Below are positions 1-5,675 of a stretch of DNA of 7,453 nt, piece by piece. A program made the translations under genes and the position numbers. This DNA comes from Burkholderiales bacterium (GTDB lineage: Bacteria > Pseudomonadota > Gammaproteobacteria > Burkholderiales > SG8-39): the NCBI GenBank assembly GCA_025929745.1, contig JAICPQ010000136.1, positions 1-7,453 on the forward strand, in the 5' to 3' direction. A model generated the notes under the pieces. That model did not search any database and had not been told where the DNA came from. It was given only the letters and a program-made list of their open reading frames with translations. Within the stretch, counting starts at the first letter, position 1, and the number at the start of each line of letters is the position of its first letter.

Positions 1-72
1 CAGGTTCGGCGAGGTTAGATTCGAAGAGCCGGCGCGTCGACAGGCCCGCGTCACTACTCAGTATTGGCGCGA

Positions 73-999
73 TCAATTGGATGCGGTCGGATCCGCGTTC
101 AGGAAAAGATTGGTCACCGCTTCGCGCAACCACTTGTTCCCTGGATCTCTGTGAAAGCGATGGTGCCATTGCTGACTAATTTCGAATTTCGGCGCGCTGA
201 AGGGCGTTGGCAACACCCGAAGTTGGGCGCCCTTGGCGATCCGCGCGGCAAGCCCGCCGGGAAGAGTGAAGATGAGGTCGGAGGATTCGATGATGGGACC
301 GAGCCCGATGGTGTATGCCAGGCGTACCGCTACGCGGCGCTCGCGGCGGTGCGCGAGAAACACGTCCTCCACCGCCCGGTTCATGAAGGCGTGGCTCGCG
401 GCGGCGGGACGATAAGCGCCATGCACGCCGCTTAGGTAGGCTTCCAACGTCAAAACGTCGCGAATCTTCGGATGCTGCGCCGAAACGACGCACACCAGCG
501 TGTCGCTAAAGAGCCGCCGCCGGTGGAATTGAGCGCCGAAGTCCTGCAATGGCCCGATCACCAAATCGATACCGCCGTCGGCAAGCAACTGCTTCGCGAG
601 GTCCGGATCGATGTCCACAGTTTCCAGCGTGATTCCGGGCGCCTCGGTGCGCGCATGCGCCATGAGTTTCGGCATGAAGCGCAATTGGCCAAGGTCGTTC
701 ATTGCGATCCGAAACGTCCTGTCCGAACGTGCGGGATCGAAGATGCGCGCGGCCTGCAGAGCTTCGCCGACCTGGTTCAATGCGTTCTGAATGGGCTGCG
801 CCATCGCCGCGGCAAGCGGTGTTGGAATCATTCGATTACCCGAACGCACGAAAAGCGGATCGCCAAGCGCATCCCTTAAGCGCTGCAAAGCGTTACTTGT
901 CGACGACTGGTTAAGCCCCAGCAACTGAGCGGCGTGTGTCACGCTGCCCGTGCGTAGGACAGCGTCGAAAACGGTAAGCAGATTGAGATCGACCTTCAT
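73..999 (-). CDS. LysR-type transcriptional regulator
   Basis: A 308-residue protein, normal length for a LysR-type regulator, starting at ATG (997-999) and ending at TGA. The N-terminus carries the family winged helix-turn-helix at about residues 4-62: DLNLLTVFDAVLRTGSV, then AAQLLGLNQSSTSNALQRLR, then DPLFVRSG. From about residue 90 a periplasmic-binding-protein-like effector domain follows, ending with a WHHRFHRDPGNKWLR segment seen in the NodD/LeuO-like branch. It should bind DNA as an oligomer in the cytoplasm and respond to a small ligand. It is the last gene of a tight minus-strand series, 6 bases after the oxidoreductase, so it is probably co-transcribed with it. LysR genes more often diverge from their targets, so control of this operon is an inference. 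No good Shine-Dalgarno sequence is visible. Its base composition looks less GC-rich than the genes upstream. The family call is secure; the ligand is unknown. Confidence 0.93.
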   Translation of the reverse strand: MKVDLNLLTVFDAVLRTGSVTHAAQLLGLNQSSTSNALQRLRDALGDPLFVRSGNRMIPTPLAAAMAQPIQNALNQVGEALQAARIFDPARSDRTFRIAMNDLGQLRFMPKLMAHARTEAPGITLETVDIDPDLAKQLLADGGIDLVIGPLQDFGAQFHRRRLFSDTLVCVVSAQHPKIRDVLTLEAYLSGVHGAYRPAAASHAFMNRAVEDVFLAHRRERRVAVRLAYTIGLGPIIESSDLIFTLPGGLAARIAKGAQLRVLPTPFSAPKFEISQQWHHRFHRDPGNKWLREAVTNLFLNADPTASN

Positions 1000-1005
1000 C
1001 CGCGC

Positions 1006-2238
1006 CTAGAAGCGCTCGGCGCGATAGGGCGCCGGATCGACGAACGGCGCCTCGCCGCACACGAGCTCGGCGACGAGGCGCCCGGTGACCGGGCCGAGCG
1101 TGAAGCCATGGTGCGCGTGGCCGAAGGCGAACCACAGCCGCTCGTGGCGCGGCGCGCGCCCGATGATCGGCATCATGTCCGGCGTGCACGGCCGCGAGCC
1201 CATCCACGGATCGGCGTCGAGGCGCTCGGCCAGCGGGAACAGCTCGCGTGCGATTGGCTCGGCGCGATTCAGCTGCACGGGGGTCTTCATGCCATCGCGC
1301 AGGGCGAACTCCGCGCCGGTCGTGAGGCGAATGCCGGCGCGCATGGGCGCGAGGAAGTAGCCGCGCTCCTGGTCGAGCATCGGATGGTTCAGCACCGCGC
1401 TTCCAGCCGCGCGGTAGTGCATGTGGTAGCCGCGTTTCACCGCGAGTGGCAGGTCGTAGCCAAGGCGCCGCGTCACAACATCGGCCCACGGCCCGAGCGC
1501 GATAACGACGTCGCGTGCGCTGATGGATCCCTCGACCGTACGCACCGTCCAGCCGGGCTCGAGCGTGCCGGCATTTCCCTGCATGAAGCGACCGCCGAGC
1601 TTCTGGAAGAGCGCGAGATACGCAAGCGAGACCGCCTGCGGATCGATCGCGGCGATCGGGTCGATGAAGTGCAGCGCGCCGACGAGCACCGGCGCGACGT
1701 GCGGCTCCTTCTCCTGGATCGCTTTGCGGTCGAGGAAAGCCGAGTTGATGCCGAAGTCGATCTTCCATTGCTCCGCCTCGCGGAAGCGGGTGTCGCGCTC
1801 GCGCTCGGTGCGGAAGATCTTCATCCAGCCGGTGCGGCGGAAAAGATCCTGCGCGCCGGCCTCGGCGGCGAGCGCGTCGTGCTCGACGATGCAATGCTCG
1901 ATCAGTCTTGCGTAGAGGCGCGCGATGGCGCGATGGCGCGCGGGGCGCGAGTGCTTCCAGTACTGCCAGAGAAACGGCGTAATGCGCGGGATCGCGCTCG
2001 GGTGGTAGTGCGCGTCGATGGTGCGGTTCAGGCTGTAGCGCGCGAGCGCGCCGAAATCGTGCGGGAAGCCGTACGGATAGACGCCTTCGCGCTGCACGAG
2101 GCCGGCATTGCCGTACGAGGTCTCGGCGGCGGCGGCGCGCCGGTCGACGAGCACGGTCGAGCGGCCGCGCTTCTGCAGGTGGACCGCGACCGAGACGCCG
2201 ACGATGCCGGCGCCGAGGACGAGAACGTCGGTGTTCAA
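1006..2238 (-). CDS. FAD-dependent oxidoreductase, D-amino-acid dehydrogenase-like (DAO family)
   Basis: A 410-residue protein, close to the length of DadA-type enzymes. The N-terminal Rossmann motif GAGIVG is at residues 9-14, with the end of the second strand near VDRR (31-34). Further DAO-family landmarks are VVIALGPWA (244-252), KRGYHMHY (268-275), RPCTPDMMPIIG (349-360) and the FAD-contacting tail GHAHHGFTLGP (373-383). Members oxidise D-amino acids or other secondary amines to imines or keto acids and pass electrons to the respiratory chain or oxygen; the substrate here cannot be read from sequence. The start is a TTG (2236-2238). An in-frame stop lies 18 bases upstream of it with no ATG or GTG between, and any later start would cut into the FAD-binding strand, so TTG is the best choice. 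It begins 10 bases after the acyl-CoA dehydrogenase stop and is followed after 6 bases by the LysR gene, so it sits inside the operon. The symbol dadA is withheld because orthology is unproven. Confidence 0.88.
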   Translation of the reverse strand: MNTDVLVLGAGIVGVSVAVHLQKRGRSTVLVDRRAAAAETSYGNAGLVQREGVYPYGFPHDFGALARYSLNRTIDAHYHPSAIPRITPFLWQYWKHSRPARHRAIARLYARLIEHCIVEHDALAAEAGAQDLFRRTGWMKIFRTERERDTRFREAEQWKIDFGINSAFLDRKAIQEKEPHVAPVLVGALHFIDPIAAIDPQAVSLAYLALFQKLGGRFMQGNAGTLEPGWTVRTVEGSISARDVVIALGPWADVVTRRLGYDLPLAVKRGYHMHYRAAGSAVLNHPMLDQERGYFLAPMRAGIRLTTGAEFALRDGMKTPVQLNRAEPIARELFPLAERLDADPWMGSRPCTPDMMPIIGRAPRHERLWFAFGHAHHGFTLGPVTGRLVAELVCGEAPFVDPAPYRAERF

Positions 2239-2248
2239 AGAAACGGGC

Positions 2249-3487
2249 TTATCGGCTCAGCCTTTTTCTCAGGGCTTCCTCGACCGTAGTCTGCTCGCCG
2301 AGCTCGAGCTTCGCGATCTGGTTGCGGTGCACCTCGTCGGGTCCGTCGGCGAAGCGCAGCGTGCGCGCGTGCGCGTAGGCATGCGCGAGCCCGAAGTCGT
2401 CGGAGACGCCGCCGCCGCCGTGCACCTGCATCGCCCAGTCGATCACCTGGCAGGCGACGTTCGGCGCGAACACCTTGATCATCGCGATTTCCTTCTTCGC
2501 GACCTTGTTGCCCACGGTGTCCATCTTCCAGGCCGCGTTCAGCACCATGTAGCGCGCGGCGTCGATCATGATGCGCGACTCGGCAATGCGCTCGCGCGTC
2601 ACGCCCTGGTCGGCCACGGGTCTTCCGAACGCGACGCGCGCCGAGGCGCGCCGGCACATCTTCTCCAGCGCGCGCTCGGCCTGGCCGATCAAGCGCATGC
2701 AGTGGTGAATGCGCCCGGGCCCGAGGCGGCCCTGCGCGATCTCGAAGCCCCGCCCCTCGCCGAGCAGCACGCTGGAGGTCGGCACGCGCACGTCTTTGAG
2801 CTCGATCTCCATATGGCCGTGCGGCGCGTCGTCGTAGCCGAACACCGGCAAGTGGCGCAGCACCTTGATCCCTTGTGCATTTGAAGGAACAAGCACCATG
2901 GATTGCTGGCTGTGCCGCGAGGGATTGTCCGGGTCGGTCTTGCCCATGACGATGTAGATCTTGCAGCGCGGGTCGCCCGCGCCGCTCGACCACCACTTGC
3001 GGCCGTTGATGACGTAGTCGTTGCCGTCCCGCTTGATGCGCGTCTGGATATTTGTCGCATCGGACGAAGCGACATTCGGCTCGGTCATCAGGAACGCGGA
3101 GCGGATCCGTCCCTCGAGCAGCGGCTCGCACCACTCCTTCACGTGCTCGGGCGTGCCGTACTTGAGCAGCGTCTCCATGTTGCCGGTGTCGGGCGCGGAG
3201 CAGTTGAACACCTCGGGTGCCCAGGTGACGCGTCCCATGATCTCGCAGAGCGGCGCGTACTCGAGGTTGGTGAGCGTGCCGCCATGCGACTTCGGCCGCC
3301 ATAGATTCCACAGCCCGGCCTCGCGCGCCTTGGGCTTCAGCTCCTCGATGAGCGGCACCGGCTGCCAGCGTTTCTCGCTCGCGACATGCTCGTGCCACTC
3401 GTGCTCGCGAGGATAGATGTGGCGGTGCATGAACTCGGCGAGCCGCTCGCGCAGCTCCTGCACCTTCGGCGAATATTCGAAGTTCAT
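2249..3487 (-). CDS. acyl-CoA dehydrogenase, ACAD10/11-like (LvaC-type)
   Basis: A 412-residue acyl-CoA dehydrogenase, standard length for one subunit. In order: an alpha-helical N-domain (about 1-130), the flavin/substrate segment FLMTEPNVASSDATNI (132-147), a beta domain with KWWSSGAGDPRC (164-175), and the C-terminal helical domain with RIHHCMRLIGQAERALE (259-275) and QVHGGGGVSDD (354-364). ADGPDEVHRNQIAKLEL (380-396) replaces the usual YEGT motif, so Asp381 aligns with the catalytic Glu of MCAD-type enzymes. This ADGPDEVH signature is what I associate with ACAD10/ACAD11 and the LvaC branch. In that branch the enzyme works on a 4-phosphoacyl-CoA and yields an enoyl- or 3-hydroxyacyl-CoA; assigning that reaction here is an inference. 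The reading frame stays open upstream to 3967, but the start at 3487 is preferred: it gives the family N-terminus, has a strong AGGAGG five bases upstream, and makes an ATGA overlap with the kinase stop, implying translational coupling. Confidence 0.93.
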   Translation of the reverse strand: MNFEYSPKVQELRERLAEFMHRHIYPREHEWHEHVASEKRWQPVPLIEELKPKAREAGLWNLWRPKSHGGTLTNLEYAPLCEIMGRVTWAPEVFNCSAPDTGNMETLLKYGTPEHVKEWCEPLLEGRIRSAFLMTEPNVASSDATNIQTRIKRDGNDYVINGRKWWSSGAGDPRCKIYIVMGKTDPDNPSRHSQQSMVLVPSNAQGIKVLRHLPVFGYDDAPHGHMEIELKDVRVPTSSVLLGEGRGFEIAQGRLGPGRIHHCMRLIGQAERALEKMCRRASARVAFGRPVADQGVTRERIAESRIMIDAARYMVLNAAWKMDTVGNKVAKKEIAMIKVFAPNVACQVIDWAMQVHGGGGVSDDFGLAHAYAHARTLRFADGPDEVHRNQIAKLELGEQTTVEEALRKRLSR

Positions 3488-4557
3488 GCTGCCCTCCTCA
3501 GGATCTTTTCGACCTGCTTCCAACCAAGCTCCGCCATCGGCTTCGCGCGGCTGCCGGCATCGCGCGCGTGCGCGCTTGCCGCGGTTCCGTCCACCACGCG
3601 CTTCAGAATTCCCTGCAGGATCGCTGCGATGCGAAAGAGGTTGTACGCGAGGTAGAAGTCCCAGTGCGACGGATCGATTCTTTTCTGCCCGGTGCGCTCG
3701 CAGTAGCGCGCGACGTACTCGGCTTCGCTCGGGATGCCGAGCGCCTTGAGATCGAGCCCGGCGATGCCGCGGAATTGTCCGGGCGGAATGTGCCAGCTCA
3801 TGCAGTGATACGCGAAGTCGGCGAGCGGATCGCCGAGCGTGGAGAGCTCCCAATCGAGCACCGCGAGAATGCGCGGCTCCTTCGGATGGAAGATTGCATT
3901 GTCGAGGCGATAGTCGCCGTGCACCACGGTCGTGCTTGCGCTCGGTGGAATGTTCTTCGGCAGCCACGCGATCAGGTTGTCCATCGCTTCAACGCGCTCG
4001 GTCTCCGAGGCCTGATACTGCTTGGTCCAGCGCGAGATCTGCCGCTCGATGTAGTTGCCTGGCTTGCCGAATTCCTCGAGGCCGACGGCGCGGTAATCGA
4101 CGGTGTGAAGCTGGGCGATGACACGGTTCAGCTCATCCCAGATCGCCGCGCGCTCGGTCTTCGTCATGCCGGGAAGGGACTGATCCCACAGCACACGTCC
4201 ATCGACGAAATCCATGACGTAGAACGGCGTGCCGATGACAAGCGCGTCTTCGCACAGCACATGCGGCTTCGCGACGGGGAAGCCGGTCGGATAAAGCGCA
4301 TGGATCACGCGAAATTCGCGATCGACGGCGTGCGCGGACGGGAGCAGCTTTCCCGGCGGCTTGCGTCGCAGCACGAAGCGCCGGCCCGCCGCGTCGCTGA
4401 CGTTGTAGGTCGGGTTGGACTGGCCGCCCTTGAACTGCTCGACCGCGAGCGGACCGCGCAGCTCGGGAATGTGCTGCGCGAGGTAGTGCTCGAGCGACGA
4501 AACATCGAAGCGGTGGCGTTCCTCGACGGGCTTGGTGCCGATAAACTGCTCGAACAT
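3484..4557 (-). CDS. phosphotransferase (APH/ACAD10-11 kinase-domain family, LvaA-like)
   Basis: A 357-residue protein with the aminoglycoside-phosphotransferase/choline-kinase fold. The N-lobe shows a glycine-rich GGQSNPTY (44-51) and a nucleotide-lobe strand FVLRRKPPGK (61-70). The catalytic loop is VVHGDYRLDN (211-220), with Asp215 as the presumed base and Asn220 as a metal ligand. The DWE motif (235-237), equivalent to the kinase DFG, is followed by LSTLGDPLADFAY. All key residues are intact, so it should be active. Related proteins are the N-terminal half of ACAD11 and LvaA of Pseudomonas putida, which phosphorylate the 4-hydroxyl of 4-hydroxyacyl-CoAs; antibiotic resistance is unlikely in this subfamily and context. 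It is the first gene of the minus-strand operon and overlaps the acyl-CoA dehydrogenase start by 4 bases. Its ATG (4555-4557) shares the CATG tetranucleotide with the divergent cupin start, and no Shine-Dalgarno sequence is evident. The substrate is inferred, not shown. Confidence 0.93.
   Translation of the reverse strand: MFEQFIGTKPVEERHRFDVSSLEHYLAQHIPELRGPLAVEQFKGGQSNPTYNVSDAAGRRFVLRRKPPGKLLPSAHAVDREFRVIHALYPTGFPVAKPHVLCEDALVIGTPFYVMDFVDGRVLWDQSLPGMTKTERAAIWDELNRVIAQLHTVDYRAVGLEEFGKPGNYIERQISRWTKQYQASETERVEAMDNLIAWLPKNIPPSASTTVVHGDYRLDNAIFHPKEPRILAVLDWELSTLGDPLADFAYHCMSWHIPPGQFRGIAGLDLKALGIPSEAEYVARYCERTGQKRIDPSHWDFYLAYNLFRIAAILQGILKRVVDGTAASAHARDAGSRAKPMAELGWKQVEKILRRAA
3493..3498 (-). 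promoter_or_regulatory. Shine-Dalgarno site of the acyl-CoA dehydrogenase
   Basis: AGGAGG on the minus strand lies 5 bases before the ATG at 3487, inside the last codons of the kinase gene. It is one of the two clear Shine-Dalgarno sites in the window. It settles the start of the dehydrogenase against longer open-frame alternatives, and suggests the dehydrogenase can recruit ribosomes itself as well as through coupling. Confidence 0.8.
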
Positions 4558-4990
4558 GCCGGCAAAAGCTTACCCCAAAAGCTTCAGCGTCTCGCACCTG
4601 CGCGGCTCGAGATTCGAGCGGCGCGGCCTGCGCAGCTACTTCGAGTATCGCGATCTCGGCATCGAGCGCGCGACGCGCGGCAAGGTCGTCGCGCACGTGA
4701 TCCGCGCGCGCCCTGGAAAGGCGCCGCACGGCGAATGGCACGCGCACGAGTGCAACGTGCAGTTCGTCTACGTGCTCAAGGGCTGGGTGCTATTCGAGTA
4801 CGAAGGCGTCGGCCGCGTGATGATGAAAGCTGGCAGCTGCTTCTACCAGCCTCCCAACATCCGCCACCGCGAGCTCCGCCACTCGAAGAATATCGAGATG
4901 CTCGAGATCGTCGCGCCGGCGCAATTCAAGACCTACTCTTTGGAGAAACCTGCAGCCAGAAAGTCACCGGCCCGTCGTTCACGAGGCTGA
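4556..4990 (+). CDS. single-domain cupin protein
   Basis: A 144-residue small beta-barrel cupin, counted from the ATG at 4556. Cupin motif 1 appears as GEWHAHECNVQFVYVLKG (59-76), with metal-ligand candidates His62 and His64; the customary Glu is Gln69. Motif 2 is GSCFYQPPNIRH (93-104) with His104 retained and Asn101 where Gly is usual. The three histidines could still hold a metal. The segment before the barrel, FEYRDLGIERAT (29-40), is one I associate with a proteobacterial group of unknown function. In-frame TTG (4532) and GTG (4535) lie upstream but would add an unlikely N-terminus overlapping the kinase further; ATG is preferred, without a visible Shine-Dalgarno site. The C-terminal 20 or so residues are basic and lie over the 3' end of dtd, so they are probably not part of the fold. 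Divergence from the kinase suggests a link to that pathway; the function is unknown. Confidence 0.82.
   Translation: MPAKAYPKSFSVSHLRGSRFERRGLRSYFEYRDLGIERATRGKVVAHVIRARPGKAPHGEWHAHECNVQFVYVLKGWVLFEYEGVGRVMMKAGSCFYQPPNIRHRELRHSKNIEMLEIVAPAQFKTYSLEKPAARKSPARRSRG
4563..4584. repeat. short direct repeat CAAAAGCTT x2 at the divergent starts
   Basis: CAAAAGCTT occurs at 4563-4571 and again at 4576-4584, 13 bases apart, each containing the palindrome AAGCTT. Because 13 is not a multiple of three, the copies fall in different reading frames of the cupin, so they do not encode a repeated peptide. They sit just upstream of the kinase start. A protein-binding site or kinase leader element is possible; chance is also possible for copies this short. 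Confidence 0.4.
4605..4619. repeat. inverted repeat GCTCGA-N3-TCGAGC upstream of the kinase
   Basis: A perfect 6-base dyad with a 3-base centre, about 50 bases upstream of the kinase ATG and inside the cupin coding region. The position fits an operator or activator site for the minus-strand operon. It is not a canonical LysR T-N11-A box: the nearest T and A in the dyad are separated by 9 bases. TCGAG-type words are common in GC-rich coding DNA, so the call is weak. Confidence 0.25.
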
Positions 4991-5381
4991 CCATCATGTG
5001 CGCGGCGAAGCGTCCGGTTTCGACGCGCGCGTGCCGATTTCTGGTTTCTTCCACAAACCGCCCATAAAGACGCTCGCCCTCTTGTGGCGATGCGCCCGAA
5101 GAAAAGCTCGGCCGCGTGCCGCTGTTGGTATCGGCCACCAAGGTGAACTGCGGTACGACGAGAAGGCCGCCGCTCGTATCCTTGACCGAAAGATTCATCT
5201 TGCCCGCGCTGTCCGCAAACACGCGGTAGCCGAGCACGCGCTCGGCGAGGCGCGCGGCTTCCGCTTCGCGGTCGTCGCGCTCGACGCCAAGGAGAACGAG
5301 AAGCCCGGCGCCGATCGCGCCCAGGGTTTCGCCGCCGACGGCGACGCGCGCCTCGGCGACCCGCTGGATCAGCGCGATCAC
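4926..5381 (-). CDS. dtd: D-aminoacyl-tRNA deacylase
   Basis: A 151-residue cytoplasmic enzyme that hydrolyses D-aminoacyl-tRNAs (and Gly-tRNA(Ala)), keeping D-amino acids out of translation. The match runs the full length: MIALIQRV at the N-terminus, RVFADSAGKMNLSV (53-66), the active-site strand VVPQFTLVADT (75-85) with Thr80, and the cross-subunit Gly-cisPro motif NDGPVTFWLQV (135-145). The usual SQxT is PQFT here, with Pro77 in place of Ser; Gln78 and Thr80 are kept. The final six residues after LQV extend past the usual end. The start is GTG (5379-5381), overlapping the stop of the small upstream gene as GTGA, which indicates translational coupling and explains the lack of a Shine-Dalgarno site. 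The last 65 bases are antisense to the cupin 3' end. The D-amino-acid theme shared with the oxidoreductase at 1006-2238 is probably coincidental, since a different operon lies between. Confidence 0.96.
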   Translation of the reverse strand: MIALIQRVAEARVAVGGETLGAIGAGLLVLLGVERDDREAEAARLAERVLGYRVFADSAGKMNLSVKDTSGGLLVVPQFTLVADTNSGTRPSFSSGASPQEGERLYGRFVEETRNRHARVETGRFAAHMMVSLVNDGPVTFWLQVSPKSRS

Positions 5382-5599
5382 GCGATGATGTCGGGGATGA
5401 GCCTGGCGCGCAGGCGCTGGATCTGATCTTTGAGGAGGAGCTTGCGTTTCTTCAGCCGCTGGAGCTGCAGCCGATCCTGCGTGGGATCGACGACGAGGCG
5501 TCCAATTACGTCGTCGAGATCGTGGTGCTCGACCTCCAGCGCCTGGAGGCGCACGCGGATCTGAACCTTTTCCTCTTCGGTCGGAGGAGTATCGATCAC
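5378..5599 (-). CDS. DUF465 / YdcH-like small protein
   Basis: A 73-residue, highly charged, helix-rich protein. The pattern VEHHDLDDVIGRL (23-35), then LQRLKKRKLLLKDQIQRLR (46-64) and the terminal LIPDIIA, matches the DUF465 (YdcH-like) family of short helical hairpins. Its molecular role is unknown to me. The leucine spacing suggests a coiled coil, so it probably self-associates or binds another protein. It starts at GTG (5597-5599); an in-frame stop lies 15 bases upstream with no other start between. Its stop overlaps the dtd GTG, forming a tightly coupled pair. The HtrA-like gene is 76 bases upstream on the same strand, and that gap shows no strong promoter or terminator, only a short CTATC-GG-GATAG dyad at 5632-5643. 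Confidence 0.85.
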   Translation of the reverse strand: MIDTPPTEEEKVQIRVRLQALEVEHHDLDDVIGRLVVDPTQDRLQLQRLKKRKLLLKDQIQRLRARLIPDIIA

Positions 5600-5675
5600 G
5601 CTTTCAGGGCATCATGCCGATGGCGCCAATCCTATCCCGATAGCGCGCGCGGCGGTAGTCCTCCGGCCGCCTCAG

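Noticed and set aside
1..72. TTCGAAT on the minus strand (about 17-23) looks like a tRNA T-loop, with frames open to the window edge around it.
   Set aside because: The flanking bases GGCTC and CTAAC do not pair as a T-stem, and no acceptor or anticodon arm can be built. The open frames are too short to support a gene, so I see nothing callable in these 72 bases.
911..1894. Minus-strand open frame of 327 codons overlapping the flavoenzyme in another frame.
   Set aside because: It is dominated by Arg and Ala with no motif, and overlaps two confident genes.
1108..2289. Long plus-strand open frame of 393 codons opposite the flavoenzyme.
   Set aside because: A shadow typical of GC-rich DNA opposite a real gene. 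The minus-strand protein has an intact FAD motif and family landmarks; the plus frame has none.
3488..3967. Upstream open-frame extension of the acyl-CoA dehydrogenase, adding about 160 residues.
   Set aside because: The extension is antisense-free but lies in another frame over the kinase, has the Arg/Ala-rich look of a shadow frame, and the family N-terminus with a strong Shine-Dalgarno site begins at 3487.
3484..4557. Aminoglycoside-resistance kinase.
   Set aside because: The fold is shared, but the subfamily signatures and coupling to an acyl-CoA dehydrogenase fit ACAD11/LvaA-type metabolism and not drug resistance.
3568..5067. Long plus-strand open frame of 499 codons across the kinase, the cupin and the dtd 3' end.
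   Set aside because: It is the antisense shadow of the kinase and an off-frame reading of the cupin. Its composition is Arg/Ala/Leu-rich with no recognisable domain, and three well-supported genes occupy the same DNA.
1006..5381. A D-amino-acid system linking the DadA-like enzyme and Dtd.
   Set aside because: They are in different operons, separated by the kinase, dehydrogenase and cupin. Dtd is a widespread housekeeping gene, so shared D-amino-acid chemistry is probably coincidence.
5600..5675. Terminator or small RNA in the gap between the HtrA-like gene and the DUF465 gene.
   Set aside because: Only a short CTATC-GG-GATAG dyad and loose GC pairings are present, with no T-run; not enough for a call.
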